A stretch of DNA of 54,178 bases, from the NCBI RefSeq assembly GCF_005886345.1, contig NZ_PNEC01000048.1:1-54178 (forward strand), written 5' to 3'. Origin of the DNA: Pseudoalteromonas phenolica. GTDB taxonomy: Bacteria > Pseudomonadota > Gammaproteobacteria > Enterobacterales > Alteromonadaceae. A program made the translations under genes and the position numbers. The notes below the pieces were generated by a model that was not told the DNA's origin, searched no databases, and saw nothing but the letters and a program-made list of their open reading frames with translations. This document shows positions 44,787-54,178 of the stretch, piece after piece (position 1 is the stretch's first letter; every line of letters begins with the position of its first letter).

Positions 44787-47660
44787 ATGAGGGCAGGGAT
44801 GTTGATAAAGCCACTGCGTAAATACATATTTCTTTTGCTTCTGAATTTGGGTTTGGCATCTACTTCAGTTTTAGCCAATTCTACAGCGCCATTATTAACT
44901 AAGTTAGAATCAATTAAGCAGCTCTCTGATTGGCAATTTGCGCAACTTGAAGCTAAAAAGCTAGCTGACTCAATTAAATTCAATATCCCAGAGTATAGTA
45001 TTTTATTAACGCAAATGGGTAGAGAGTCGTTAAATCGTGAGAAGCTGAAAGATGCAGAGGCGTATTTTACTGAACTTGCAGACATCAACCCTGAGCCTCT
45101 GAGTAGTAATGAGAAGTTTACCGCATTTAAAATGCTAGGGATCACTGCGTATTATCAAGGAGAATACGATAAATCTATCAATCATTATCAAACTGCGCTT
45201 AATATCGCAAAATTAAGAAATAACCCTTTAGAATTGGCCAATATCCACAACAATTTGGGGTTAGCATTACTCAAAGCGCATGATTTAGAAAGTACTATCC
45301 GCCATTATGTTGAAGCACACCGCTTGTATGAGTTACATGGCACAGCGCAAGACAAAGCAGATATGCTACTAAATTTATCAGGTGCCTACATTCGTCAATA
45401 TCGTTATGAAATTGCCAAAGATATGTTGCTTAGAGCAATTCGCTTATTTAATCAATTGAATGATGAATACGGCGTAGCATTAGCTCAGGCAAATTTAGGT
45501 GTGATTTATAGTGAAACAGGACAAAGTAGTTTGGCTAGAGCGAGCTTGCAAGCCGCAGTGGCTTATTATGAGAAGATAGGCTCGGCAAGGCGGCTAAGTT
45601 TTGAGTACAGTAATTTAGCAAATCTGAGTGTAGCGCTGGGTGAAATGGAACGTGGCTATGAAGAGGCACAAAAAGCATTGCAATATGCTGAGCAAGTTGA
45701 TTTAGATTCAGGCCGTATGGAAGCACTCTATCCGCTGGCTAAGTTGCAGGTGTATCTCGGTGACTTTACCGCCGCATTAGAGAGTATTGAAGCTTCAATT
45801 GAGCTAGCTCGGGCACAGGGCTCAAAGCTGCGAGAAAAAGAAAGTTTAGCAATTTTAGCTGTCGTACAGGCCGCCTTAGGTGAACACAAAAAATCACTTG
45901 AAACATTTTCCGCATTCCAAAAGTTACAAAGGCAACTGCTCAATGATCAGCTTGTGGCTCGATTAAATGAGTATCAGAGCAAAATAGAGGCCACTGAGCT
46001 CAACCAAGAAATAGCTTCGCTGAAACAACAGCAAGAAGTTCAGACTTTGCAAATGGAGCAGCGAGAGCAGTTGACTTGGTTAATTATTTTGCTTTTTATC
46101 ACGGGCTCTGTTGCGATTGTTAGTATGTATAGAAAGCGCATGGAGCATGTGGCCAATATTGAGTTGAGTCAGCAAGTTGCTAAGCGCACCGCCGAATTAC
46201 AAAAGTTAGCAGATGAATTAGGCGAGGCTAACAAAGTAAAAAGTCAGTTCCTAGCCAATATCAGCCATGAGATCCGCACACCGCTCACATCTATTATTGG
46301 TAACAGTGAAGCGCTCTTACATGAGTATCAGTACGATAAGCGTATTCAAGCATCTTTGCAGGTTATACAAAGGCAAGGTGAACATTTGAAGGGGCTGGTC
46401 AGTGATGTACTCGATCTAAGTAAAATAGAAGCACAGCGCTTCGAACTTGAGTTTACTGAATTTACCTTAGACCAGTTGCTAGAGGATGTCACAGATATGT
46501 TCCAACATGTTTGCGAGGCCAAAGGCTTAAACTTCTTTGTGGACAATCAGTTACCTTCTCCTTATGCCGTTCGATTGGATTATGTTCGCCTTAAACAGGT
46601 ATTAATTAACTTACTCGGTAATGCTGTTAAATTCACAGAATTTGGCCATGTTGAGCTGGTGGTGAGCCAAAAAAATAATGGAGTTAAATTCTCCGTTAAT
46701 GACACGGGTATAGGCATGGATACGGTGCAACTTCAGCATATTTTTGATTGTTTTCAGCAAGGAGATAATAGCATTACTCGTCGCTTTGGTGGCTCTGGGC
46801 TAGGTTTATGTTTATCTCAGCAACTTGCCACTATGATGGGGGGCAGTATTCAGGTAAAAAGCGTACCGAAACAGGGAAGTCAGTTCTATATTGTTATACC
46901 TTGTGCGCGTTTAGAACCGGGCTTTGAAATAAATAATCTAGTTAATCCGGCTCAGGAAATTAGCCAAGTTAGTCAATTTTCAGGCACAGTTCTCATTGCA
47001 GAAGATCACGATGATAATCGAGCTTTATTTGAGAGAATACTAACGCAATTAGGTGTCGAAGTGATCACGGCTGAAAATGGCCAAGTCGCATTAGAAAAGG
47101 CTCTAAGTGAGTTTCCAGATATGATCTTGATGGACATTCAGATGCCAGTTCTAGATGGATTGGAAGCGTTCGACTTGCTGCAGAGAGCAGGGTTTGATAG
47201 ACCCATATTTGCTCTTACGGCGAATGTTATGCAGCATGAAATCCAATCTTATCTAACGCTGGGCTTTGCTGGTCATTTAGGTAAGCCTTTAAATCGCGAT
47301 AAACTAGTCCAAGTGTTGAGCGAACATTTAGAGCGAGAGGCTGAGGCTTCAGAGTTTGATATAAAAGTTGATATGAGCGATCTAGTGGCAAGTTTTGCTC
47401 TCAGTATGGATCAAGAAAGGCATAAAGTTATTGAACTTTGGCAGAAGCAAGATTGGACTGAGTTAAAAGCTGTATGTCATCGTTTAACCGGTGCTGCCAG
47501 TACCTTTGGTTTTGAGGATATAGCGAAGATTGCGAAACATATAGAACTGGCTCTAAAAAACCCAAAAGAAGTTGACCCTCATGGGTTACAGCATTGGTAT
47601 TTAATGCTTTGTAATGAAATGCAGCAAATAGAATTATCAGAACAACTCAACATCTCCTGA
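44787..47660 (+). CDS. TPR-sensor hybrid histidine kinase with receiver and Hpt
   Basis: The 957-aa protein starts with a signal-like hydrophobic segment (residues 13-30), then a periplasmic TPR array (about 75-410; e.g. [27 protein letters not shown]), one span (about 428-447), a dimerisation/HisKA domain with phospho-acceptor His494 ([11 protein letters not shown]), an HATPase domain with N, G1 and G2 boxes ([24 protein letters not shown]), a receiver with Asp783 ([14 protein letters not shown]) and an Hpt with His898 (CHRLTGAAS). It should start a phosphorelay. No partner regulator is adjacent. The start is either 44787 or an ATG at 44799. Confidence 0.9.
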   Translation: MRAGMLIKPLRKYIFLLLLNLGLASTSVLANSTAPLLTKLESIKQLSDWQFAQLEAKKLADSIKFNIPEYSILLTQMGRESLNREKLKDAEAYFTELADINPEPLSSNEKFTAFKMLGITAYYQGEYDKSINHYQTALNIAKLRNNPLELANIHNNLGLALLKAHDLESTIRHYVEAHRLYELHGTAQDKADMLLNLSGAYIRQYRYEIAKDMLLRAIRLFNQLNDEYGVALAQANLGVIYSETGQSSLARASLQAAVAYYEKIGSARRLSFEYSNLANLSVALGEMERGYEEAQKALQYAEQVDLDSGRMEALYPLAKLQVYLGDFTAALESIEASIELARAQGSKLREKESLAILAVVQAALGEHKKSLETFSAFQKLQRQLLNDQLVARLNEYQSKIEATELNQEIASLKQQQEVQTLQMEQREQLTWLIILLFITGSVAIVSMYRKRMEHVANIELSQQVAKRTAELQKLADELGEANKVKSQFLANISHEIRTPLTSIIGNSEALLHEYQYDKRIQASLQVIQRQGEHLKGLVSDVLDLSKIEAQRFELEFTEFTLDQLLEDVTDMFQHVCEAKGLNFFVDNQLPSPYAVRLDYVRLKQVLINLLGNAVKFTEFGHVELVVSQKNNGVKFSVNDTGIGMDTVQLQHIFDCFQQGDNSITRRFGGSGLGLCLSQQLATMMGGSIQVKSVPKQGSQFYIVIPCARLEPGFEINNLVNPAQEISQVSQFSGTVLIAEDHDDNRALFERILTQLGVEVITAENGQVALEKALSEFPDMILMDIQMPVLDGLEAFDLLQRAGFDRPIFALTANVMQHEIQSYLTLGFAGHLGKPLNRDKLVQVLSEHLEREAEASEFDIKVDMSDLVASFALSMDQERHKVIELWQKQDWTELKAVCHRLTGAASTFGFEDIAKIAKHIELALKNPKEVDPHGLQHWYLMLCNEMQQIELSEQLNIS

Positions 47661-48899
47661 CTCCTCAGGTAATGGCTGAGGTTCAGAGATTGTTTGTGAT
47701 TGATTTAACCGAGTATTATCAGTCCTAGGTGTTAGCTCAAAGGTTTTCTCATTCACCTTAAATATCCCTAGCTTTTCTTGGATGCTCTGTGCAAGCGCAA
47801 GCAGATCATTACTCGATACCGCTTGAATTTTTGAGTTTGAAAGAGCGTCTGAATTAAGCTCAACCATTGATTCAATGCTCAGTTGTGCTTCATCTGAAAC
47901 GGCTTTTTGATCTTGAATTTGCTCATGAATATTATGTGACATATCGTTTATGTTGAGCATCGCTGACTCAATTTGGTCCACTTCTTTTGTTGATGCTTCG
48001 GATAGAGTGACTGTTTTCTTTGTTTCTTCTAACGCATTTAGCATAAGCTGATGAGCGCTATCTGTCCCAACTTGAATTTTGTTAACTACTTCTCGAACTT
48101 GCTGAGTTGATTGACTTGTTCGTGCTGCGAGACTCCTTACTTCGTCTGCCACAACTGCAAAACCTCGGCCTTGTTCACCAGCACGCGCTGCCTCGATTGC
48201 GGCGTTAAGTGCTAGTAGGTTCGTTTGTTCAGCAATTGAATTGATTACTTCTATCACTGAACTAATTGCATCTGAGTCAACTTTTAGCGTTTCAATCTGT
48301 TTGCTAGTTTCTTCAATATTTTTAGCTAAACTTATTAAGCTATCTTGGCTTTTATCAGTATCTATACGTGTCTGTTTAACAGCTGTAGTTGCATCTTCAA
48401 CTGAAGTGTAGATTCTATCTAAATTATCATCTAAGTCTCTGGAGACTTTTAGCATTCTTTGAATTGAATTTGCTAGATCCTCACCATGCACGTGTTGGAT
48501 TGTTGCTTTTTGTGTCATTGAAGCATAGGTGTCTTTAAGGCTAGCAGCCATTGGAGAAAGGCGCGATGAAGAAGTATGAACTTCACTGATGATATGTTCC
48601 ATAGTTGCAAGACTAGCATTAACTGCAAGGCATGAAGCAGGTAAAGTCTTTTGGTGCTCATCATAACGAAAAGTGAGATCAATAAGATTATCGTTATTGA
48701 TTGAGTTAATTAGTGCTTGCAAATTATCATTACTAATGCCTTGTTGTTTAAGATACAAAAAAAAGCATATTGCAATTGTACATTGGATTGCGATGATAAT
48801 ACCGATCTTTGACCAAGAAATAGACAGTAGTGGCAAAATAATGAGTATAGAAAAAACATTTGCAATCAGAATTGTTAGAATTATTCGAAAGGGTTTCAT
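47637..48899 (-). CDS. Methyl-accepting chemotaxis protein
   Basis: The 420-aa protein has two close N-terminal spans (residues about 6-46) with almost no periplasmic domain between them, then a short HAMP-less linker and a long helical signalling domain with the MCP hairpin tip [45 protein letters not shown]. It signals to CheA/CheW in the cytosol. It may sense a membrane or cytosolic cue. The ATG at 48899 lies 11 nt after GGGAG; a longer frame starts at 48926. Its 3' end overlaps the kinase gene by 24 nt. Confidence 0.9.
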   Translation of the reverse strand: MKPFRIILTILIANVFSILIILPLLSISWSKIGIIIAIQCTIAICFFLYLKQQGISNDNLQALINSINNDNLIDLTFRYDEHQKTLPASCLAVNASLATMEHIISEVHTSSSRLSPMAASLKDTYASMTQKATIQHVHGEDLANSIQRMLKVSRDLDDNLDRIYTSVEDATTAVKQTRIDTDKSQDSLISLAKNIEETSKQIETLKVDSDAISSVIEVINSIAEQTNLLALNAAIEAARAGEQGRGFAVVADEVRSLAARTSQSTQQVREVVNKIQVGTDSAHQLMLNALEETKKTVTLSEASTKEVDQIESAMLNINDMSHNIHEQIQDQKAVSDEAQLSIESMVELNSDALSNSKIQAVSSNDLLALAQSIQEKLGIFKVNEKTFELTPRTDNTRLNQSQTISEPQPLPEESGDVELF

Positions 48900-48984
48900 G
48901 AATCGAATTGCTCCCTGTCTAAGCATGCATTTCTATAACTAAGATAGTAAAAAATAAGCATGAATACTAGGTCAGACAAGCACA

Positions 48985-49010
48985 AAAAAGCCCGCATCAG
49001 CGGGCTTTTG
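48985..49010 (-). terminator. Terminator of rho
   Basis: The stem AAAAGCCCGC/GCGGGCTTTT closes an ATCA loop. On the minus strand a run of six T follows, directly after the rho stop codon. Confidence 0.93.
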
Positions 49011-49019
49011 AATTTCGTT

Positions 49020-50279
49020 TTACTTTCTTCTCATTAATTCAAAGAATTCGTCGTTGGTTTTACTCATAGAAAGTTTGTCTATGAGGAATTCCATCGCATC
49101 AATTTCACTCATTTCATGAACAATCTTACGCAAGATCCACATCTTTTGAAGCTCATCCGCCTTAGTGAGTAATTCTTCGCGACGTGTACCTGAGCGGTTG
49201 AAGTCAATAGCAGGGAATACACGCTTTTCAGCAATCTTACGATTTAGGTGTAATTCCATGTTACCAGTACCTTTGAACTCTTCGTAGATAACTTCATCCA
49301 TCTTAGAGCCTGTATCGATAAGAGCCGTTGCGATAATTGTTAAGCTACCACCTTCTTCAACATTACGTGCAGCACCGAAGAAACGCTTAGGTTTATGTAG
49401 TGCATTCGCATCAACACCACCTGTTAGTACCTTACCCGATGAAGGAATAACGGTGTTATAAGCACGTGCCAAACGTGTGATTGAATCAAGCAGGATGATA
49501 ACGTCTTTCTTGTGTTCAACTAGGCGTTTTGCTTTTTCGATAACCATTTCGGCAACTTGTACGTGACGGCTTGCTGGCTCATCGAACGTTGAAGCAACAA
49601 CCTCACCTTTTACAAGGCGCTGCATTTCAGTTACTTCTTCCGGACGCTCATCGATCAGTAACACCATCAGTGTTGCATCTGGGTTGTTGTAGGTAATCGA
49701 TTGCGCGATATTTTGTAGCAGCATTGTTTTACCCGCTTTCGGCGGAGCTACAATCAGAGCACGCTGACCTTTACCAATTGGAGATGCTAAGTCAAGAACA
49801 CGGGCAGTAATATCTTCTGTACTACCATTACCACGTTCCATCACAAAACGCTCATTCGCATGAATAGGCGTTAAGTTTTCAAATAAGATCTTAGTACGAG
49901 AGTTTTCAGGTCTATCGAAGTTAACTTCATTTACTTTAAGTAGTGCGAAGTAACGCTCACCATCTTTAGGTGGGCGGATAAGACCGCTAATTGTGTCACC
50001 AGTACGCATGCTGAAGCGTCGAATTTGACTTGGTGAAACATAAATATCATCAGGACCAGCTAGGTAAGATGCTTCTGATGAACGTAAAAAGCCGAAGCCA
50101 TCTTGTAGAATTTCTAAAACGCCGCCGCCATAAATGTTTTCACCGCTTTTAGCGTGTGCTTTTAGAATGGCAAAAATAATGTCTTGTTTTCTTAGACGGG
50201 CTACGTTTTCAAGTCCCATGGACTCAGCTAGTTTTACAAGTTCGTTGATTGACTTGTCTTTTAATTCGCGTAAATGCAT
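49020..50279 (-). CDS. rho: Transcription termination factor Rho
   Basis: The 419-aa helicase matches E. coli Rho end to end (also 419 aa): N-terminal [35 protein letters not shown], the RNA-binding cold-shock domain ([21 protein letters not shown]), Walker [19 protein letters not shown] and [18 protein letters not shown]. It binds unstructured rut RNA and ends transcripts with ATP. It follows trxA in the same direction, as in E. coli, with a leader of about 190 nt that could carry autoregulation. Confidence 0.98.
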   Translation of the reverse strand: MHLRELKDKSINELVKLAESMGLENVARLRKQDIIFAILKAHAKSGENIYGGGVLEILQDGFGFLRSSEASYLAGPDDIYVSPSQIRRFSMRTGDTISGLIRPPKDGERYFALLKVNEVNFDRPENSRTKILFENLTPIHANERFVMERGNGSTEDITARVLDLASPIGKGQRALIVAPPKAGKTMLLQNIAQSITYNNPDATLMVLLIDERPEEVTEMQRLVKGEVVASTFDEPASRHVQVAEMVIEKAKRLVEHKKDVIILLDSITRLARAYNTVIPSSGKVLTGGVDANALHKPKRFFGAARNVEEGGSLTIIATALIDTGSKMDEVIYEEFKGTGNMELHLNRKIAEKRVFPAIDFNRSGTRREELLTKADELQKMWILRKIVHEMSEIDAMEFLIDKLSMSKTNDEFFELMRRK

Positions 50280-50435
50280 ATTGGTGGGTTCTTTATAACA
50301 ATTGTCATCTCAGTGATGAGAGGTTGATTTGATAAAGCTAAAGGTTAGTGGCTTTATAAATTAGCAGTTAGCTTGCTAGTCGTCCAGTCTTTAAACAAAT
50401 TTAGTAGAAAAAACTATGGGCAGATAGGTGGGATA

Positions 50436-50459
50436 TACGCCTAGCAAAGGCGAGGCGTA
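50436..50459 (-). other. Hairpin between trxA and rho
   Basis: TACGCCT and AGGCGTA form a 7-bp stem with a 10-nt loop 12 nt past the trxA stop. No T-run follows on the minus strand, so it more likely stabilises the trxA mRNA or pauses RNA polymerase than terminates. Confidence 0.5.
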
Positions 50460-50470
50460 CATATACAGAC

Positions 50471-50797
50471 TTAGATGTTGTCGTTTAAGAACTCAACTAA
50501 CTGAGTCTTTGATAACGCGCCAACTTTAGTCGCAGCTACAGCACCATCTTTGAAAAGTAGCAGTGTAGGAATACCACGAATACCGAACTTAGGTGGTGTA
50601 CCAGCGTTTTGGTCGATATTTAATTTACCGATAACTGCTTTACCTGCAAATTCTTCAGCAACTTCGTCTAAGATTGGCGCGATCATTTTACAAGGGCCAC
50701 ACCATTCTGCCCAAAAGTCTACTAGTACTGGTAGATCTGATTTAATTACATCAGCTTCAAAGCTGTCGTCAGTAAGCTGGATAATTTTGTCGCTCAT
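50471..50797 (-). CDS. trxA: Thioredoxin 1
   Basis: The 108-aa protein has the thioredoxin active site WCGPCK in [20 protein letters not shown] (near residue 33) and the cis-Pro stretch [14 protein letters not shown]. It is the cytosolic disulfide reductant used by ribonucleotide reductase and others. The ATG of MSDKII follows GGAGA; an extended frame starting at 50845 is rejected. It lies divergent to rhlB and ahead of rho, the conserved rhlB/trxA-rho arrangement. Confidence 0.97.
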   Translation of the reverse strand: MSDKIIQLTDDSFEADVIKSDLPVLVDFWAEWCGPCKMIAPILDEVAEEFAGKAVIGKLNIDQNAGTPPKFGIRGIPTLLLFKDGAVAATKVGALSKTQLVEFLNDNI

Positions 50798-50887
50798 TGC
50801 GTTCTCCGTTAGAATTGGCGAATTATTTACTGCGTATTTAAACACTCTTGTTTCTTATTGCAAGTTTAAACGTTATGCTTAATTGCT

Positions 50888-52156
50888 ATGACTAAGACAC
50901 ATTTGACCAATAAAAAATTTTCTGACTTTGCTATTGCACCGGAAGTGGTCGCCGGTTTAGCTGCGAATGGCTTTGAATATTGCACGCCAATCCAAGCAAA
51001 GTGTTTACCTTTTGTCTGTGACGGGCGAGATATCGCTGGTCAAGCACAAACCGGTACTGGCAAAACATTGGCGTTTTTAACTGCCACTTGCCACCGTTTA
51101 ATGCAAACAGAAGGTCAATCCAGAAAGCACCCAAGAGCGCTGATCATGGCTCCTACGAGAGAGCTTGCGATTCAGATCCATAAAGATGCAAAAATTATTG
51201 CGCCACACTGTGGTCTAAACTTAGGTTTAGTATATGGTGGCGAAGATTACGAAAAACAACGGGCGCAACTCGAAAAAGGTGTCGATATTTTAATTGGTAC
51301 TACAGGCCGCTTAATCGACTTCTATAAGCAAGGTGCTTATAGCCTTAATGAAATCGAAGTTGTTGTGCTTGATGAAGCAGATCGTATGTTTGATCTGGGC
51401 TTCATTAAAGATATCCGTTATCTATTTAATCGTATGCCTCCGACAGCAGAAAGATTAAATCTACTTTTCTCTGCAACTTTATCTTACCGCGTACAAGAAT
51501 TGGCTTTTGAGCACATGACTAACCCAGAGCATGTTCAAATTGAGCCAGATGTAAAAACCGGTAAACGTATTCAAGAAGAGTTATTCCATTCATCTCATGA
51601 CGACAAAATTCCGTTACTTCTAACATTAATAGAAGAAGAGTGGCCTGATAAAGCAATCGTATTCGCAAATACTAAGCAAAGTTGTGAAAACGTGTATGCG
51701 TGGCTAAAAGCGGATAAACATCGTGTTGGTCTATTAACAGGTGATGTAAATCAAAAGAAACGTCAGTCAATTTTGGCGCAATTTACTAAAGGCGATTTAG
51801 ATATTCTTGTGGCAACCGATGTGGCTGCGCGTGGTTTGCATATCCCTGAAGTAAGTCATGTGTTCAACTTTGATTTACCGGATGACTGTGAAGACTACGT
51901 TCACAGAATTGGTCGTACAGGTCGTGCTGGTGCATCAGGTCATGCAATTAGTTTTGCGTGTGAACAGTATGCATACAACTTACATGAGATTGAAGAATAT
52001 ATAGAACATTCGATTCCTCTGTCTCATTATGATAAAACAGCATTAATTGAAGATTTACCTAAACCGAATACACAGAGAAGACGTCATCACTCTGGCCCAA
52101 GAAAGGGAAACAATCGACGTCAATCAAATTACAATAAATCGAAAGCGAACACTTAA
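50888..52156 (+). CDS. rhlB: ATP-dependent RNA helicase RhlB
   Basis: The 422-aa DEAD-box protein matches RhlB (E. coli 421 aa): [85 protein letters not shown], and a basic tail ([16 protein letters not shown]). It is part of the RNA degradosome with RNase E, unwinding RNA for PNPase. It is followed by gppA 39 bp later, as in E. coli. Confidence 0.97.
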   Translation: MTKTHLTNKKFSDFAIAPEVVAGLAANGFEYCTPIQAKCLPFVCDGRDIAGQAQTGTGKTLAFLTATCHRLMQTEGQSRKHPRALIMAPTRELAIQIHKDAKIIAPHCGLNLGLVYGGEDYEKQRAQLEKGVDILIGTTGRLIDFYKQGAYSLNEIEVVVLDEADRMFDLGFIKDIRYLFNRMPPTAERLNLLFSATLSYRVQELAFEHMTNPEHVQIEPDVKTGKRIQEELFHSSHDDKIPLLLTLIEEEWPDKAIVFANTKQSCENVYAWLKADKHRVGLLTGDVNQKKRQSILAQFTKGDLDILVATDVAARGLHIPEVSHVFNFDLPDDCEDYVHRIGRTGRAGASGHAISFACEQYAYNLHEIEEYIEHSIPLSHYDKTALIEDLPKPNTQRRRHHSGPRKGNNRRQSNYNKSKANT

Positions 52157-52195
52157 GAAGTTGTAATTGCGGGATCTTGCAGCTAGAGGTACAAA

Positions 52196-53686
52196 GTGGC
52201 CAAAAATATAGACAATAATAACGTTTTTGCCGTTATTGATTTAGGCTCTAATAGCTTTCATATGTTGATTGCAAAACACATTGCCGGTGGTGTTCACACC
52301 ATCGGCCGAGTTAAACGTAAAGTTCGACTGGCTGCAGGCTTAGACGAAAACAACATGTTATCTTCTGATGCAATGCAACGAGGTTGGGAGTGTTTGGCAC
52401 TATTTGCCGAAAGGTTGCAAGATATACCGAAGCAAAATATCAGCATTGTCGCAACGGCAACGCTGAGACTTGCTACCAATGCCCAAGAGTTCAAAGCCCA
52501 AGCCGAAAAAATCCTCAATCACAAAATCAATATCATCAGTGGCGAATTAGAAGCGCGCACTATATATAAAGGTGTGGCACATACTTCTGCATGCCAAGGG
52601 AAACAATTGGTAATCGATATTGGTGGTGCCAGTACCGAGGTTGTCATAGGTAAAGGGTTTGAAGCGCTGCTCTATAAAAGCCTAGACATGGGGTGTGTCA
52701 CTTATTTAGAGCGTTATTTTCAAAATGGTTTACTGTCTGAGAAGAATTTTGAGCAAGCAATTGCCGCAGCACATACTGTGATTACACCAATTAAATCTCA
52801 ATATATTGAGACTGGTTGGGAGCTTGCTATTGGCGCATCTGGTACTGTGCAAGCAATTCAAGAAATTTTAGCTGCGACAGGTCAAACCGATCTGCTTTCT
52901 TTAGAAAAGTTACAGTTTATAAAAGCCGAAGCGATAAAGCATAAGAATGTATCAACACTTTCTTTGCCTGGTCTGAGCGAAGAACGTCGCTTGGTGTTTG
53001 TCTCTGGATTAGCAATTCTCATTGCATTATTTGAAGCGCTGAATATTCAGCAGATGGGGCTGGCAGGTGGCGCACTTCGTGAAGGTGTGCTGTATAGCAT
53101 GATTTCAGATCTACACCATTCGAATATCCGTGAAAGAACGCTTGAAAGCTTTGCGCTGCGTTTTCATACCGATAAAGAGCAAGCTAAACGCGTTTCAGAT
53201 GTTGCCTTATTAATAGCAAAACAACTTAATCATGCCTGGCAACTAGATTTACAGCAAGTTAATGTGTTGCTTTGCGCAACAGCGCACTTGCATGAAATTG
53301 GTTTGCTTATAGATTACAAACAATATCATCATCACAGTGCCTATATATTAAGTAACACCGATATGCCGGGTTACTCGCCAGCAGAAAAGAAAGTTATTGT
53401 CAGTCTTTTAAAAGGCCACCGTGCTGATTTAAATGATGCACTGTTTTCACATCTTGGTGCTAATAAAGCACTGACCGAAAAGTTAGTACGCATAATTAGG
53501 CTAGCCGTTATCTTATCTATGCGTCGTAAAGATGATGTTTTACCTACCTTTGAAGTAAAAGCAGATAAAAACAGACTTAATATTAGCTTTTCTGAAGACT
53601 GGTTAGCTCAACACCCACTTATGAAAAGTGAGCTTGAGCAAGAAAGCGTGTATCAATCAAAGTTAAATTGGCAGTTTAGTAGCTAA
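52196..53686 (+). CDS. gppA: Guanosine pentaphosphatase / exopolyphosphatase GppA
   Basis: The 496-aa protein has the ASKHA phosphatase domain: VIDLGSNSFHMLIAK (residues about 13-27), GELEARTIYKGVAHT, DIGGASTEVVIG and a C-terminal HD-like helical domain (RVSDVALLIAKQLNHAW, LLCATAHLHEIGLLIDYKQYHHHSAYIL). It converts pppGpp to ppGpp in the stringent response. The start is GTG at 52196 with AGAGG upstream. It is linked to rhlB; ppx is not next to it, which favours GppA over Ppx. Confidence 0.92.
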   Translation: MAKNIDNNNVFAVIDLGSNSFHMLIAKHIAGGVHTIGRVKRKVRLAAGLDENNMLSSDAMQRGWECLALFAERLQDIPKQNISIVATATLRLATNAQEFKAQAEKILNHKINIISGELEARTIYKGVAHTSACQGKQLVIDIGGASTEVVIGKGFEALLYKSLDMGCVTYLERYFQNGLLSEKNFEQAIAAAHTVITPIKSQYIETGWELAIGASGTVQAIQEILAATGQTDLLSLEKLQFIKAEAIKHKNVSTLSLPGLSEERRLVFVSGLAILIALFEALNIQQMGLAGGALREGVLYSMISDLHHSNIRERTLESFALRFHTDKEQAKRVSDVALLIAKQLNHAWQLDLQQVNVLLCATAHLHEIGLLIDYKQYHHHSAYILSNTDMPGYSPAEKKVIVSLLKGHRADLNDALFSHLGANKALTEKLVRIIRLAVILSMRRKDDVLPTFEVKADKNRLNISFSEDWLAQHPLMKSELEQESVYQSKLNWQFSS

Positions 53687-53784
53687 AACAGCTCATAAAT
53701 TCTACTTAAAACATCGAAATTATACAGTTTCGTTCAAAATACACGCGAATAGTTAGTTTTTTGCATTTTTCTTTAAAAAAGGGG

Positions 53785-53812
53785 TTGCGTAATTTTCTGC
53801 TCACCCTATAAT
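53785..53812 (+). promoter_or_regulatory. rrn P1 promoter
   Basis: TTGCGT (53785-53790), a 16-nt spacer and a perfect TATAAT (53807-53812) are followed by a GC-rich discriminator (GCGACCCC), typical of stringently controlled rrn P1. AT-rich sequence upstream (about 53695-53780) can serve as UP element and Fis sites. Confidence 0.8.
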
Positions 53813-53920
53813 GCGACCCCACTGACACGGGGCGAGACGCTGAAAAGCAAATCAAAACGATGTTGAGTCAAATAAAACTTAGCTTTAACCTTTCTTTTAA
53901 GAAAAAGATTAAATTAAGTG

Positions 53921-53948
53921 TTGACATAAAAAGTGAAGTCGTTATCAT
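53921..53948 (+). promoter_or_regulatory. rrn P2 promoter
   Basis: Consensus TTGACA (53921-53926), 16-nt spacer, TATCAT (53943-53948), then a GC-rich start region (GGCGCTCC). It is the second, more constitutive rrn promoter. Confidence 0.8.
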
Positions 53949-54008
53949 GGCGCTCCACTTCGCAGCAAGGCTGCGGTAACTCATCGAGTTACACCCGGGT
54001 AACCGGAA

Positions 54009-54021
54009 TGTTCTTTAAAAA
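54009..54021 (+). promoter_or_regulatory. boxA-like rrn antitermination element
   Basis: TGTTCTTTAAAAA is close to E. coli rrn boxA (TGCTCTTTAACAA) and sits downstream of P2 and a small hairpin, as expected for Nus-factor antitermination. Confidence 0.7.
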
Positions 54022-54178
54022 TATGAAGCAATCATCTGTGTGGGCACTCGTACAGGTTGAGTTCTAACAGCTCTTGATTCAGGAGCAAAAAAATTTAGAG
54101 TCTCAATTTCTTATGAGTGACTATATAGTCAATTTATACAGAATTCATTGAGCACGGATCTTCGGATTCAAAAAACTT

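Larger units (their letters stand above)
53687..54178 (+). promoter_or_regulatory. rRNA operon promoter/leader region, end of window
   Basis: This 492-bp non-coding stretch carries two sigma-70 promoters (53785-53812 and 53921-53948) and a boxA-like TGTTCTTTAAAAA at 54009-54021. It also holds the GTGTGGGCACTCG segment found before 16S rRNA genes in gammaproteobacteria (54038-54050). It ends CAAAAAACTT, the usual approach to 16S. The 16S gene itself is outside the window. Confidence 0.85.

Overview
The window reads as core chromosome of a marine gammaproteobacterium, most likely Pseudoalteromonas or a close Alteromonadales relative. This is inferred from close E. coli/Pseudomonas-type orthologues, an AT-rich base composition, a GlyGly-CTERM S8 protease and a folM-folE-folX operon; no database was searched. 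I see no prophage, insertion sequence, CRISPR array or plasmid module.

Layout. 0-2.6 kb: AT-rich spacer with an inverted repeat, a tiny membrane protein, two tandem paralogous lipoproteins, and two tRNA-Ser genes with their own promoter and terminator. 2.6-10.5 kb: lipid kinase, YggN-type protein, cytochrome b561, cytochrome c', a large secreted S8 protease and a YqaA-type membrane protein. 10.5-14.8 kb: tetrahydromonapterin operon folM-folE-folX, TauE/SafE permease, nadE, yceH. 14.8-23.6 kb: MITE-like palindrome, penicillin-acylase family enzyme, SPFH protein, DMT transporter, MAPEG protein, RluF-like synthase, glycosyltransferase, RmlD-like reductase, yigB. 23.6-29 kb: lptM-lysA-dapF-DUF484-xerC, separated from yigB by an unrecognised exported protein on the other strand. 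29-34.9 kb: cyaY, esterase, DUF2914 protein, hemC, a hemD-hemX fusion and hemY. 35-39.3 kb: add, a CBS protein, two small convergent ORFs with matching precursor-like leaders, a WYL regulator with its small partner, and a frameshifted ORF. 39.3-44.8 kb: fre-ubiD, a Sel1 protein, dbpA, a DnaJ-like protein. 44.8-53.7 kb: hybrid histidine kinase, chemoreceptor, rho, trxA, rhlB, gppA. The right edge is the promoter/leader region of an rRNA operon that runs out of the window.

Several blocks work as units. FolE, FolM and FolX make tetrahydromonapterin. LysA and DapF are the last steps of the lysine/meso-DAP pathway. HemC, HemD-X and HemY belong to tetrapyrrole synthesis. Fre and UbiD concern flavin reduction and ubiquinone synthesis.

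The most novel-looking element is the pair of small convergent ORFs at 36.88-37.44 kb. They share a charged leader ending in GG/GA and have different Cys-containing C-termini, as expected for ribosomally made, processed peptides, with no maturation enzyme in the window. Other points are a frameshifted ORF at 38.8 kb, a 47-codon ORF at 2.2 kb, a triple 11-bp-period repeat before the yqaA-like gene, and a possible internal hemX start.
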